64,000 nucleotides of DNA from Brienomyrus brachyistius (lineage: Eukaryota; Chordata; Actinopteri; Osteoglossiformes; Mormyridae): positions 12,000,130 through 12,064,129 of the forward strand of contig NC_064537.1 in the NCBI RefSeq assembly GCF_023856365.1, read 5' to 3'. Below, piece after piece: positions 1-13,449 of this stretch (positions within the stretch are counted from its first letter, which is position 1; the number at the start of each line of letters is the position of its first letter). The position numbers and the translations under genes were made by a program. A model generated the notes under the pieces. The model saw nothing but the letters and a program-made list of their open reading frames with translations, did not search any database and had not been told where the DNA came from.

Positions 1-599
1 GGAGCATGCAGGTTCCTGGCATGCGGCTAAGAGTGTGAGCGAGACGTTTCCTGTTCAGGAGACCGTGCAGCACTGGCGGATTAGGGCCAATAAATGTTTA
101 GCGTTGAAGGACGCGAAGGATGGAATATGTTGGGCGGTAGCACGTCTGGTGGCTTTTTCTGCTCTGAGGGGTTGATCAATCCTAACAGTGAGGGTGATAT
201 TTGGGGCAGTGGGTTCCACAGTGACCAAGAAACTGCAACCAAAAAGCTGATTGTGTCACAAAACAGGTTCTACGGCTGCGCCCATAAGCGGGATGGTTCA
301 CCTGAATCTCTTCAGCAAAAACACTCCATTGTAGGGCTTCTAAAATGCACAAAATTAATGAATTTCCTATTTGCTCAGTAACTAGCACTACAAATATGAC
401 CTGAGACAGAAAGGGTATGATATGAACTCATTGGGAAACCGAGCTAAATGGTCCCACGGACAGAGAAACAGAGTCTGGACATTATCCTAGTGGGCTCCTT
501 CAATGTAGAGGCTGTGAAAATCAATCAGCTTGCTGACACGTCGGTGGACAGAGGAGAAACGCACACCCACCAGTCACCGTGGTTGACTTTTTTTTTGTT

Positions 600-619
600 G
601 GGGGGGGGGGGGGGGGGGG
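600..619 (+). repeat. poly(G) run, 20 bp
   Basis: Twenty consecutive G follow a T-rich stretch. Length in such a run is often mis-called in sequencing, so the exact count is uncertain. Confidence 0.9.
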
Positions 620-2975
620 TTACGAAAGACTCCTGCTTGAGAGTGATAATCTATCGCTGGGCACACTTGTCTGAGGAATACAGCAGTTTCCCAGGCATTA
701 AGACTAAACCTGCAGGTAGCAACTGGAAGGGCATGATTTTTCACATAATTGGATACATGGCACCATATCGAATCATGCAGGATTCTGCAACAAGGCTGGT
801 TCAGAGGAAGACCAGGGTGGGTTGGGGCGGATGAGGTCTTCAGCTGTGAATCACCTCCCCCCCGTCAAAGGACTGCAGTCAGCGAGAGGTTCAGAACGTG
901 ACTCTGCCCACAAGCAGGAAGGGACTCAGTACTCCACCGTCACCTGGACAGGTGTGGGTGACGCATCGCGTGTGTTTGAAAAGGACAGGTCTGGAGGAGC
1001 CCTTTTGAAAGCTGCCATGTGAGAAGATCTGCTGTGGTATGACTAGTCTTCTGAACTGGCTGCTTGCACAAACCCCCACCATCACCAGCCCAGCACATGT
1101 TGTCATGCGTGTCTGAATCAGGGAAGTAACGCTGGACAAAGGGGAACTCTGGAGTGTGACCCTGACAGTGATGCTACAGAGGGTGACAGCTTCAGATCTA
1201 TAGCATGAGCCTTCACAAAAAAGGATTCAGTCACCAAAAATGGAAAAGCAAACCTTTGGAAGACACGTGCTGCTGTTCAATCTCTTCTACAGGTAAAGAC
1301 ATGGAGTGTTATTGTTTTACATTTAAAACCAAAAAAAAATTGGCAAAATTGTTTGCACCTAGTAAATCACTCCCTTCAGTAGTGCTGGCCATCGGGGTCG
1401 TGTGGCTGCCTATAAAGATCAGCTATAAAGCAGGAGCGCCAAGAGAAATATCAAACCTCTAAAGGGCCGGATTCGATTTCGCTTTAGGCAGGTTCCACAA
1501 CAAAAATGAAGGGACAGTAAATCCGCGGGCGCCCCTTTGGGTGAGTGTGCATCTAGCAACCACAGCAACATTCTCCCCACAAGGACAGGGCCGGGGCAGT
1601 AGGCAAAAGGGCTGTAAATCAGGCAAAGAAAACGAGGCCTGTTCATCTCCGTGGAATTGGAAGTGGAGACGGAAATCAATGCCAATAAATCCATTTATGA
1701 TATCAACCCCCTCCCATGTAGCGGCAGGAGTAAGGAGGAAGTAAGGAGTTCTTTCAAATACCTAATGGTGAGGAGCAATTCTATCAGAAGCATCATACAG
1801 GGCTGAACTGCAGCCTTCCAGAGGGTCCTTGGTTTCTCATAATGGGAAGACCATGGTCAGGAAGAGCCAGGGGGGGTCAGGCTTCTGAGATTCAGTCTGC
1901 CTGTGGTTTTGATCCACCTCTGTTTCCACGCACTTATATAAGATGCCTATTTATAAATCCGTAAAGACAAAATCGTGTCACGGAAGCTTCCCCCCTTCCC
2001 TTTCTCATTAAATCCCTAAAAATATCGTGCTGCGTGGCACTCCGACAGGAGTCTGGCGGGCCCCGCGTCTTTGCCTTTTTTCTTCAGTCGAGAGAACCCT
2101 TTGTCACACAGAACTGTCTAGAAAAGCCACCCCAGCAAATGAACAGGAAGCCGGAGCGAGCGAATCAGATGACTGTTCGGCCTGTAATAAACCTGAAAGA
2201 GTGGAGCGGCACAAAATGCCTTCAAGAGGCTCCCATAATTCCCATGATTAGCTGTGTAACCAGACTGCAGGCTCAGATGGAACCATACTCCTGGGTTCAT
2301 CCTACTTTGGGGCAAGGGGGCCCCAACTCTCACCTCAGCCCCTTTTGGACCCAGTCTGACTACAATAAAAAGGCAGCGAAAAATGTAGCAAAGGCCTCAC
2401 ACTAGAGAATACTGCAGCAATCAGTTATTGACAGGTTTCCATGTTTAGCTGTAGCATTCGGAGAAAAATCAATGCACACATAATAAAAGGTAAATCTGTA
2501 TACATATCAATGATGTAAAATGCAGTAAAACAGACAATTAGACTTAACCGATGCACTTTCCAGGAAAGCTGGCTTTCTACCAAGAATTATCATAAACCAT
2601 CAACAATTCCCCAGTCATTAATGTTCAAGGCAAGCACAGATGTTCATTTCCTGGATAAAGATGTTTCAGTACCAGCTCCACACCTGATAGGATGGAGTCA
2701 TAAGACGGTAACGCTGTTAACCAATTAAATTTAATTTATTCTAAGAAGTTTATATAGTGACAACACATTAATACTTTTATTACTTTGAGGTAGCATTTTT
2801 AAGTAATGTCATCTAGGCATCTGTGCCATCTAACTGAGTAATTGCCTGTGGTTTGCAGTTAGGGTTCAATGTTTGCTCCTGATTAATAGCATAGGAAGAC
2901 CAGGTGTTGAAGAGTAAATCAGCTTTTGTGGTTTCAAACAGCAGCTCTCTCACAGGCTGCTCAGTCCAATTTAAA

Positions 2976-3860
2976 ACAGGGCTGGGCGATATCACATTGA
3001 TATTATATCACACATGTTCAATAATCACCAGGGCTTCGGATGACGGAAGTTTATTTACGCCCACAATTTGACAAGCAGAGTAGTTTTACGGCTAAAATAT
3101 TGATAAGATGCGCTTTGTGATAAAAAGTAATCTGTATTAAACTCGGTGTATCTTTATGTTTATTACATTTGGTTAGCAGAGCATACTAGTGTTTGATATA
3201 CTACAGTGTGATATGCACGGTAGCGGGGCACACCACATAATACTAATACTGTTTTGGTATACTACAGTGTGATATGCACGGTAGCGGGGCACACCACATA
3301 ATACTAATACTGTTTTGGTATACTTCAGTGTGATATGTACTGTAGCGGGGCACACCACATAATACTAATACTGTTCTGGTATACTTCAGTGTGATATGTA
3401 CTGTAGCGGGGCACACCACATAATACTAATACTGTTCTGGTATACTTCAGTGTGATATGCACTGTAGCGGGGCACACCACATAATATTGTTTTGGTATAC
3501 TACGGTTTGTTACACTTCAGTGCGATATGCAATGAAGTGGTGGTGAAGAAAGGAACAGATCAGTAGTCATGACATCTTTTAAAAGAGGCGTTATTGTGGA
3601 TAAACAAGGTCAAAAGACGTCAGTGGAACTTTTTGCAGTATAAAGTCTGACACGTTTACTAAAACATAATGATATGCCAAATTTATACCGATTACTAACT
3701 TTTGGCCATCATAAAATGCCTCATTACTCAAACTGCTTAGCAAATTGCGGGGGTAAATAAATATCTGTATAGCACCGAAAAGCGTCCAGACAAACGTTTC
3801 GGCCGTCACCCGAAACCCTGGTCATTATTAAGCATGCATGGTACAATATCGATGTGCCCT
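2976..3860. mobile_element. hAT-like MITE candidate with an internal minisatellite
   Basis: The left end reads CAGGGCTGGGCGATATC and the right end, read inward on the opposite strand, begins TAGGGCACATCGATATT, giving imperfect terminal inverted repeats of about 16 bp. The CAGGG start and the GGGCTGGGCGATAT motif are familiar from non-autonomous hAT-type elements in fish. The flanking 8-mers (ATTTAAAA left, ACTAAATA right) match at only 5 of 8 positions, so a target-site duplication is weak. No transposase reading frame is present. A 61-bp tandem array sits in the middle. Confidence 0.5.
3197..3530. repeat. 61-bp minisatellite, about 5.5 copies
   Basis: Units share the core GGGGCACACCACATAATACT and a TTCAGTGTGATATG or TACAGTGTGATATG segment. 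Successive copies differ at a few bases (GCACGG, GTACTG, GCACTG variants). The last full copy has lost a few bases, and a degenerate partial copy follows. The short reading frames through it arise only from the repetition. Confidence 0.9.
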
Positions 3861-4023
3861 AACTAAATAGCTCTAGTTCACTAAGGGGTTAGGGTTATAG
3901 CAGCGATAGCCTTTACTTGACTTCCCCAACAAGGGAAAATAATAGTTCTAAAGATAACACTTACCAAACAAGGTCTGATGACTAGCTTTGATGAGCTAAT
4001 AATGTGCATGGCGTGGTGACTCA

Positions 4024-4170
4024 TTGGGTAGCAATGTTATCCCAGACCTCCTCATTTGGGGGGTTCAAGTTTGGGGGGTTGACTGTGTGTATGTGCCCTG
4101 CAATGCCCCCTGGGACAGCCCACCCCTCGCCCCAAACCACATTCTCCGACAAATACCAATAAAAATGGCA
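4024..4170 (+). mobile_element. Possible degraded SINE fragment
   Basis: The stretch containing GTGTATGTGCCCTGCAATG, followed by a C-rich part, resembles the middle of the fish SINE family seen more clearly at 55699-55917 (in the opposite orientation). It lacks the ATGG tail and the tRNA-like head, so this is a weak call. Confidence 0.25.
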
Positions 4171-4416
4171 GCAGCTAAATGGTTCATAAACCAGCTCCTC
4201 CATTGATGCTAATGGAGATATTCATGTGAACTCCATCACACAAAGAAACCTGCTCTCTCTCATCAGACTTACACACCAGAACAGGAAATTCCTGAACAGC
4301 CTACTTCCTAGACAGACCTGCAGAAGGGTCATACGAGCCTTCATCTGCCAGATTTACCCCCCTGCCCCACCCCAGCCGCTTTGGTTTACGACGGGGGCAG
4401 CCTGGTCTTCACCCAC

Positions 4417-6028
4417 CTTGAACATGCTGGGCTCCTTTATGTCCAAGCGTGCCACATTCCACTGCTCGGCCCTCAGCTTTCTGTGCCGGGGCCTGGATCC
4501 CACCCGGCCAGGGGCTGCCAGCCACACGACCCCGATGGCCAGCATGAAGCCGAGAGCCACTCCCAGCAGTATCCCACCGATGTAGGCGGGCAGGGGTATC
4601 ACGAAGTAGCCGTAGATGGCGATGGTGAGGGCAAGCAGGGTGGCCTTGGGGATGGCAGGCGGCGGCTCCTCATCCTCGACTTCATCGTTGCCACTGGCGC
4701 CCGCGCCCGTGGTGGCGCTGACCCGGCGGGCAGGAGGAGAGGCGGGCACCACTTCCTCCTGCCCATCCCCATCAGTCTCTGTGTCGGTGTTCCCCTCAAA
4801 GTCCTCGCTATACAGCTCGCAGAACTCTTCATCCTCCTGCCGGGCCAGAGCCGACATGGAGCACTTCTCCAGGGCAAACGTGGTCGTGCGAGGGCCCAGG
4901 GCCCCAGCTGGGGGGGCCTCATCGCCTGCCAGGCACTCTCCTTCTGAGTCACATTCCTCCTCCTTGATGCTGTAGTTGTTGTTACTCTCTAGGTGCCCGT
5001 TAACGCTGGCCAGGTTGCAGAGCTCGGAGGCGCTAGAGGACAGCGCCTTATGCCTGGGACCGCTTGAGGACCCGCTTTCGTCACCCATGATTTTGCTGAG
5101 CAGCTGCAGGGGCTCGTACATGACCTCGGAGAGGCGCCGCTTGGTGTCTTCGATGCGCGCCTCCACCTCCGACACCTTGAAGAAGGAGCGACTGTCCGGC
5201 GACGTGAGAGGCGAAGATGGTGCCGTCTTGGAGTCGCCCGCCACGGTGACGCGCGGCTGAGCGAACGGCTTGAACAGGTGCAGGTTGAGTCGCGAGTCCG
5301 GCTGGCGGTAATGCACGACTTCCGGCTCCTGCCGGGAGGTGTCTGTGGACAGCGACTTCACCAGTGTCTTCATCAGGTGCCGGTGGCGCACGGTGGGGGG
5401 CGTGGCCAAGCCCTCCCGAGGCTCTGCTTCCGTGGACAGCGACTTCACCAGGCTCATTAGGGGCTTCTCAATGGAAGGCAAGGCCGATTTGTAGGGGGAG
5501 GAGCCCGAGGAGGCACAAGAGGGGGTGGGAGGGGGGGCTGGCGTCTTCTGTCCCGAGGGCCAAGAGGAGCTGACCGTGCTAGAACTGCAGGGGGTGTCGA
5601 AAGAGCTGGCCAAAATGGAGAGGGCGGGACTATGGGTGTGGGGAGCCGACTGCTGGGGCCCGGAGACAGGGGGGAGCGTGGTGGAGGAAACAGGCAGTAC
5701 TGCCGCTTCGCTCTCAGATGCTGAGGGGTCCAAGCCACTCCCCTCAAACTGGAGGTCCTCACTGGCCTCCAGAGCCGTAACTACACTGTGGGATTCATAA
5801 GCCAGGCCCTCGGTAGAGGAAGCGGACGTGCCGACCCCATAGAGCTCGTCCTCTTCCTCCTCTTCCTCCTTGCCGAGGGCGGAGAAGTGGATGGTGATGG
5901 TCTCCCGCGACAACGAGCGCTGGACCTGCAGCTTGGGCGCGGCGGCTGGCCGTGTGGACACGGGACCCAGTCTGCCGGCATGGCTGCTGCTCCGGGCAGT
6001 CATTGCAGTGCCGCGAACCTCCGGCAAC
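4417..6028 (-). CDS. tex2: tex2 first coding exon (N-terminal 529 residues; C-terminus outside window)
   Basis: TEX2 is an ER membrane protein whose C-terminal SMP-type domain moves lipids at membrane contact sites; this exon holds only the N-terminal half. Coding runs from ATG 6003-6001 (G at -3) to 4417. The exon starts at 6028 after a strong pyrimidine tract and CAG, and ends AAG|GTGGGT (GT at 4416-4415) in phase 0, after the family motif DIKEPSMFK. Visible: acidic run (46-53), Ser/Pro-rich low complexity (100-175), two VKSLST motifs (185-190, 215-220), the family-conserved block around SFFKVSEVEARIEDTKRRLS (273-292), NGHLESNNNYSIKEEECDSE (335-354), an acidic EDEEFCELYSEDFE stretch (390-403), and two hydrophobic segments (about 454-472 and 474-496) forming the ER hairpin. 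Mammalian TEX2 is about 1,100 residues, so roughly half is here. The open frame continues past the donor to 4354, but that part is intronic. Identification is by recognised family sequence. Which fish paralog it is cannot be told. Confidence 0.93.
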
Positions 6029-6540
6029 CTGGGAGGGAACAAGGAGGAAGGGGCGGGGCTTAGAACAGGACTCTCACACTGCGGCCACCACGATGCACAC
6101 GGACCGCCTTTTGTCACTCAACTGCACATTGCGACAAAGTCACTGCAGCCATCGTTTGGCCGCCACCTGGTCCATCTTCTCATCAGCGAGATCGATCTCC
6201 AGCCACACCAGAAGATGTGCAAGACGAGCTTCATAAAAACTGACACTAACTGGAAAATGATTATTTCTGTTCTCACACTATTTCCTGTAAGCTATCAAAG
6301 CCTTTCATTATCTTTTTTCAGAACAACAGAAGCAAGCGATTCACTCGACTCCTACATTTTTAGTCAGAGGTTTTAGAAAAAAGAGAAGTAATAATAGGCT
6401 AATGTTACAATGTTATACATACAGCAGGCAAATGACAAGCGATCTGGATGTGCTAATGATAAACAGAGATGATTCATCCAGCCATTAACCTAATTTTTCC
6501 TAACTGCTAATTCAGTGCAGAGCCGAAGACATGCCAGTCA

Positions 6541-6593
6541 TGTCAGGACACACACACACAGACACACACACAGACACACACACAGACACACAA
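6541..6593. repeat. (CA)n microsatellite with GACA interruptions
   Basis: ACAC repeats are interrupted at regular spacing by GACA. Confidence 0.9.
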
Positions 6594-6867
6594 GGGGGAA
6601 TTTCACCAACTCAACCAGCACGGTGGGAGAATACAGCTAGATACAATGTTTCAAGCCTACTTTCCTAAACAAATACAGTAAATGCAGTATACAACAAAAA
6701 AATTGCAACAGTTTACCTGCAGGTCTCTGGAATAAAACCGTTTAACCTGCATGCCACAATAATTCATAAATCAGGAAATACAGCAGAAATGTCAGTGTGC
6801 GCATGATGTGGGGAGCCTGAACAATGTTTCTGAAACTGGTCCCCACAAGGTAGCTAAACCTATCCAG

Positions 6868-6870
<3 letters not shown>

Positions 6871-6899
<29 letters not shown>
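6871..6899. repeat. (CA)n microsatellite
   Basis: About 14 uninterrupted CA units, immediately followed by the ATCC repeats of a SINE tail. Confidence 0.9.
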
Positions 6900-6902
<3 letters not shown>

Positions 6903-6945
6903 TATCCATCCATCCATCCATCCAAACTGCTTCTCTTGGTCAGTG
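6900..6945 (-). mobile_element. 3'-end fragment of a fish SINE
   Basis: ATCC tetramers are followed by CAAACTGCTTCTCTTGGTCA, matching the 3' terminus of the SINE whose better copy starts at 55699 (ATCCATTTTCCAAACCGCTT). Only the tail is present, consistent with 5' truncation at insertion. Confidence 0.5.
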
Positions 6946-9107
6946 TCATTGCATGGAGGGAATTTTACATTTTCAAAGTTTAGAAAATAGCAGGTTTCTG
7001 AAAAGGTTTGTGTACAAGAGCTGAAATGGGGTAAATATTGACAAAAAAAATTTTCCGAGAAACCTCTCCATTTGTCCAAGACACGAACTTTGGACCCCTG
7101 ATTAGTGAGGGCTTCACAACAACACAAGTCATGTGATTCCAGCTCCTGGCCACCCACAGCGAATGCAGGAAACAGACGGCAGGCAGAGTCAGGCATGAAG
7201 AGCCTCACCCAATTAGCCAGATCATTGCGATAACATCATAGGCCGGCACAGCACAGCCCTTAAAGAACAGAGCTGTGGATAGGAGGACAAAAAGGAGGGG
7301 AGAAGAAAGCAAGGAGCTTCCTCTGTGGGATATTGTGGGAGGTGACTTCATCCGCACCGTCCATTTCAAAGTACAGGGACGTGAAACAGTGACGCAGTCT
7401 CAGGTCATTTTGGTGTTAACACTGCAGCTACTGTCAGATTCTTATCCCAAATACGCCCATCTGGCTGGAGCGCAGTCAGCCCAGGAACCGTGGTGCCCAA
7501 ACCGCCGCTCTGCTGTTTGCTCAGCCGCTGATTAACAGCCCCTGCTTTGAGGCGTCGTTAATAATTTACAGCCGCTCAACGCAATCAACGGCTGCCAGCA
7601 TGAAGCAATCATGAAAAGGTGATCTCCCGCAGGGCGCCTGCCAGGGCAGCTTTGGGGCAGGAAATGACGGAAACAGTCCCTCAAACATTTAACTGAAGAA
7701 CCAGCCGATGTATTTTGTAATGTATGAAATGCATTGTGACACGCTGAATTCTCCCGGAACCTAAATCCCATACTGCCAATATCACAAAATTAAATAAAAC
7801 AATCTTCTACTGTACACGTCAGTGCAAGATCTTGCCACCTACAAAAAGGACTCCCAAAGACATTCTCTGTATATCAGCTTCAGTGATGATTTAACACTTT
7901 ATATATTACAGGTTCTGCTGCAGGCCAATGGGCCGTGCGGCACGTGTCAGTTTGGGCTCATTTACCCCGGGTGCCTTTTGGGTAATGTAGTATCAGGAAG
8001 GATGATAACACAAGTGGGCAGGAAGTGGTTACTGATTAACAGCCTCCATAAACAGCAGCTGGATAAGGATAGAAGACTAGCCCAAAGGAGGGCTCATTAA
8101 ATCAGGGCATTTTAGATGCTATATCTGTAGTGATGCTTCTACACTCAATGTATCTGTTTTTAAATGACTAAAATTGAATAAACAATTGTTGTTTTTTTTT
8201 TTTTTTTTAAAGTCAAGCAATCATGCGCATTCACACATTAAGGCCACAAAAACAAAGGATGCAGCATGCGCAGTACATGCGAGTCTTAGTGCGCATGTGA
8301 CCACAGATCGGCCAGTGACAATGGTGTCAGTAAATGAAGGGTAGATTTTTATTTTTTTTAACTCTTCAACAAAGAGTTGTGTCCTCCTTTCCGTAGTGCT
8401 CAGCTTCTACACTGAGCCCGTTTTATAATCCGATGAATTTACAGTTGCCTACATCATTTATTATTTATTTATTTTTTTAAATGCTGTCCTGCGCCATATA
8501 CCAGGGTAACCCTCTCCCTCACAATTGCATGCAAGATAATTCTACGGTAATTCCAGAGCTCGACAGGAAGGTGATGGAGCAAAACTGTTTGGGTACAGAT
8601 TCATTAACTCAGTGAGGCCTCACCGCTTAACAAAACTGAGTGTCAGCTTCACCTGCAGCCTTGTGTTCTCTGTAATGTTTCAGATGGCGGACAGATTGCA
8701 GACAAAACAGAACACACTGAAAAATATTTGTAAACTCATTTACATAAGAAATTTAATATTCACATAAAATTATCTGTCTTCATGTCTGCAAATCAGAGAA
8801 TCTTTGGCCGCCTGGCACCGAGCTTACATTCTACGAGCTTCTTCTAATTCACTGCAAAGGGGAACAAGAGCCGCACTTACCGATGACTGCAAAATACTGT
8901 AATTAAGAGCAGACAGCAGTGTTAGCCGTACAGGATTGAAGGGAAGAAGCTCTGATCTCACACGGCAGACAGACCAGACAAGCCCGTCTGGATCAGGCTG
9001 CAGGAACAGATCCTGTCACGTGTGGACCCCGGCTGTGCTTGGTACTCTTAGGTGGGACAGGGGAGGAGATAACCGGTCGTCAACCACCAAACAGTCCCTA
9101 CTGATCC

Positions 9108-9291
9108 ATCTGGATTTATTTGGCAGAAACTTATGCACGTTTGAGAATGCAAGGTCAGCTGGTCCAAGAAAGCAACTGGGGGTTAAGGGCCTTGCTCAAG
9201 AGCCCAACGGTGACATCACTCTCCTGACCCTGGGATCTGAACCAGTGACCTTCCGATCACAGGCACAGAACTCTAACCTGCTAAGCCCCAG
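9108..9291 (-). mobile_element. tRNA-derived SINE, minus strand
   Basis: Read on the minus strand, this has a tRNA-like part with a B-box-like GGTTCAGATCC, the widespread fish core CTTGAGCAAGGCCCTTAACC, and a tail GCATAAGTTTCTGCCAAATA resembling the fish SINE 3' end (GATAAAAGCGTCTGCCAAAT type). It is diverged but nearly full length. The copy at 36588-36790 has a similar head and tail. Confidence 0.7.
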
Positions 9292-12200
9292 ACACACACA
9301 CACCACTCCCAGATGTATGTGTCCAGGTGGCCACAGCAGGAAGAGTCGTGACCATTCCCCGCTAACACCAACCTCCGGGGCTGACTCGACCAGGGATACG
9401 TACGGAAAGCAGTCCAGTACAGCAGGTTCAGAAAGTACTCATAGCCCTGGACCTTAGATGGCCTCCGTGTGCCCTGTCACAAATACCCAGTGCACCTCTG
9501 CTGTACGGGAACTCAAGAACGACCAATGGATCAAACACAACACCCCCCGCAGAAGACCACATGCAAAAAGAAATTAGAATTATGACTGATTCGGGCAGGG
9601 GTGATGAAATAGTAGGAAAGGAAAAAAGAAAGAAAAAGCCGACATGGGCTCTTTGATCAGAAGATTGTTGTAAAAATCCCCAGAAGAGGCGCGTGAGGAA
9701 AGCGTGAAAGGCAACAGACTGTCCTCGTGTCTGGACCGCCGAGGGGGTGTCCGTCTGTGCGGCTCGACACCCTGCACCCCCCTGATGGGAGCCTGAGTCA
9801 CACACAGCAGAAGGGCCATCCAAACAAGCTCCCAGGCCCTGAGATAGCCCCCACCCCTCCACCTGAGGCAGACGTCATGGAGGCTTTTTGCTTTTTCCGA
9901 TGCCACCGACTCGCAGTTAATATTTTGGGGGGGGGGGGGAACTCATCTCTATTCTTGCCAAACTAGCTGCATTTACCTGGACCTGGGATATATTAAGAGC
10001 AACTAACTGTGCTAATCCAAAGGTGTCACGATGGGGGCTCGACGGAAGACGGTCCACCTCTAAATCGCGTTTTATCTGGAAGCAGTTAATTAAGAGAACT
10101 GATGACAACAACTTCAACCAGGTTTTACTTGGTCTTACGGGGTAACGCTTTAATAACCGCCTGAGACGTCTCAGGGCGAGACAGAACAAACACGTGACAG
10201 ACAGGTAGGAACGGAGGGATGATACAGATAAAAATCGGCGGAATGAAGACAGACTGCGTGCATCAAGTCTTTTTTGGCTGCATTTTGCCCAGTGATGATG
10301 GAAATACAGCAAGACCGTATACAGCTGTAAATAAGGAACAGGTGAAATGATCAAACCTCCTCATGTCGTCACCAGATCCCTTTCAAGTAAAATTCCCAAG
10401 AACGGCTCCACTTCCTGCCGCATATCAGGCGGCACATCGTGACCCAGATACACGCATCAAGACGAGACAGAAGTTCCTTTGATGGTACGCTGTGACAATG
10501 GGGAGCGGGACCATCTTCACATCAGTAAGGGGGCATTACACCCGCCGGCCCACACCACCAAAAACACCCAGATCTGCAGGGTCTGGTACCTGTTCTCTCT
10601 GACAGCAGAAAAGATGGTCCCGCTCAGACAGACACAAAAACAAAGAGACCTTCCTTCAAAGGGAACATCACAATATGAGATGTGATCGAATCCAATACAA
10701 CTGTGTGGGTTCTGATCTGCTCGACTCCTTGGTTCCTGCAAATGATCTCTATCCATCGAGTTACTGAAGGATGACCATCACCTTCAGAGTCCGTCGTTCT
10801 CTAAATGTGCTGTCCATAGAAGTACAGCAATTTCTAGGCCAGAATGGGCAGGTGATGTAATAGGACTGGACCGGAACCCAACAGGAAAGCAGTCCAGGGC
10901 TGGAGGTGGTAGGGGAGAGAGACCATGCTGCAAAGCACGATGCCTCCTTGATATAGCATGTGAGTGTGGGGGGGTGGTGATGAGAGAGTCGGGGCTCCTG
11001 GAGAGGTCAGAGTCAGCATGCTCTCCAGGACACAGCGTGGCATGGCCGCCATGAGCCGGCTGCCCTTTAGCCAACCCGCTCACTGCACCACCTCGGAGCG
11101 CTATGGCGCTGTGTAAATAAAGGTCACCCGTACGCCGGGTGGGCGGTCAAGCAATAGGGTGACACTTCCCTGCCATTTTCAGGACGGGGGGCTCTGACGC
11201 GGAAGCCATCATGCCGCAGTCTTCACCAGCGGGTAAACGAAAAGGCCACATGAAAGCATGCGTGCAAGAAACCGTCTAAGGATGATGTCACACTGAATCG
11301 CTACGCTGCCATTGGACGTTGGAGGGAGGGATATAGTATTCCATACCCAGTGAGAGAAAGGAGTCTGCTGGGCATGAATGCATCTATACAGTAATGCACG
11401 GTCACACACGACTGTACTGAACACACACAGGCACAGACACACAAAGCATGTGACTTCACAATGAATCACTCAACAGCTTTGTCGAAAAGAGAAGGGAAGG
11501 AGCTGAGAGGGAGAGTGATAAGAGGAAGACGAAGGGTGATGGTTACAGCCCTGGGGCGCTTCTGCAGACGTGCTTAGGGACGTTCTCTGCCGACTCGTGG
11601 TGCTGCTCCAGGTTCGAGAGTGAGAGGCAGCGGCAGACAAAGCTAAATCAAACATAGCAACATAGAAAAAGAAGATGGGAGCACAGGGCTGCAGGAGAGT
11701 GGAGTAAGACGGCATCAGGGTGGGGATGTCCGCCCTTTTTGGTGCCCACTGCCTGCCTGGTGAGGGTGACCCCAAACAACATCCAGCCAAAAAATACTAC
11801 TAAAAGTCAGCTGCTATTCAGCGACGGCCTAAATTAAAGTATATCTGGCCGCAGAGGTCTTTCAGGCAACTGATCAAACTTTATATGCAAAGACAAACGG
11901 GGCATATTAAACATTCCCCTCCATTACTGTAATGCTACCGTGATTTTTTTTGTGCCAAAATGTCATTTTAATTCTATTTCCAGTGAATGTAAGAGGTCCT
12001 CTCTGTTGGAAAATCATGAACGGAATTGAGAAACCCTGAAAAAAAAACAATTAAACATGAAAGTCTGTACCACCACTGTCACCACAAGGCCTGCATCGCA
12101 TTGCTTCCTGTCCCGCTAGATGTGGCGGCCGGCCTCGATCTAGCGGGCTGCAGCTCACAGGTAGCAACCTTTCACAGCAGCCGCGGTAAATGTACTCCAG

Positions 12201-13449
12201 ACTTGGTAAAGGTGCTAAGTAAGCAGACGGAGCCTGTAAACGTTTGATGCTCTACAAGGCTGGGCACAAGATAGCAGACACTTAACCATGCTATGAAAAG
12301 AAAAAAACTCACCCCCCGGAACACTAAATTTCACTTCCAAGATCCAGGAGTCACTTTCGATGCAACGGTGAGCAAAAGGTCATCTGCAGGATGAGGTGTT
12401 TTCAACAAAAAAAAAAAAAAAAACATTTGCGAGGCAAGACTGTACACCATATACCTCCAAGAACAGGAGAAAGTCCCTCCATCAGAGATCACAGCTAGAT
12501 ATAAAAAAGCAGCTCAGAACATTTGATTCATGAGATAGAGGCAAGTGGATGAATGTGGATTAAGAGCTAAAAGGCAGCGTGGAATTGGAGTTGAAGGGCA
12601 TCTGGCAGAGGGGATTTCAGCAGGACATGCCAGAGGTGAAGGGAAGGAGGACTGGACAGATAGACTGAGGGGTCCACAACGCTCACCCAGTGGGTACTGC
12701 ATTGGCTGTACCTCCAGGCTCTTCAGCAGATGCCGGAACACTGCAAGGATAGTCACACGGTATTTTAACAAAGCCTCAGCCCAGAAACAATTCCATACTC
12801 CCCGGTTCCATACAGACACCCAGGGCAAGACTTCCAACTTCCTGTCCAACTCAAGGGTTTACATGAGGACAGCACATTAGAGGTCGCAGCTTAATGACCG
12901 CGACACGATCCTAATGGGCCGGCTGACTGGGAAGCGGTTTCTGAAGAGGAAGAAGTGAGGAGAGTGCTGACGTTTAATCTGCCATAATGGATTGCCGATT
13001 TTTCACTCAGTAATAGGGCCAGACAGTGCAGCTGCGGGATACAGACAGAGGGGTTAGGAGCAACAACGGCCCCGTTAGAGATGGGACCTCAAAGTGCCTA
13101 GGTAAGGGCGGGGGAGGGAGAGTCAGTGGTCAGCCTTCCCCCCCCCCCATCCAACGTCCTTCACATCCACCGTGGCTTGTCCCCATCACACTTCAGGTTT
13201 CAGCCTCAGTGGTCACAGTACAGTATCTCAGCAAAAAGAGATTGAATAAAACGTAGTAGTAATGCAATAATGACATACGGGCTGGGGGGTGACTGTCAAG
13301 ATTATTGAGTCTGAAAGCATCCAGGCCGTTTTTATGCGCTAGATGGTTCACACTCAGAAGGGGAGAAAATCTGGAACATAACTGGACCGGTCTGGGTTGG
13401 GGGCCCCAATATAATATGGGGCCCAAAATGTGTAGCAGGGCCCCTGCTC

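Larger units (their letters stand above)
1..4416 (-). other. tex2: tex2 intron following the first coding exon (partial)
   Basis: This is sequence downstream of the 4417 splice donor on the minus strand. I looked for the next tex2 exon, which should begin in phase 0 with the segment leading into the lipid-binding region, and saw no convincing minus-strand reading frame with matching sequence. The intron is therefore longer than 4.4 kb. It contains a run of 20 G at 600-619, a MITE-like element with an internal tandem array (2976-3860), and a possible degraded SINE near 4024-4170. The rest looks like ordinary non-coding DNA. Confidence 0.7.

Noticed and set aside
4354..4416. Extension of the tex2 frame beyond the family motif ending in FK
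   Set aside because: A good donor (AAG|GTGGGT) occurs exactly where the conserved family sequence ends. The further residues are Gly/Pro-rich and read into the intron.
1..4416. Further tex2 exons
   Set aside because: I looked for minus-strand exons continuing the family sequence after the phase-0 donor and found none, so they are presumably to the left of the window.
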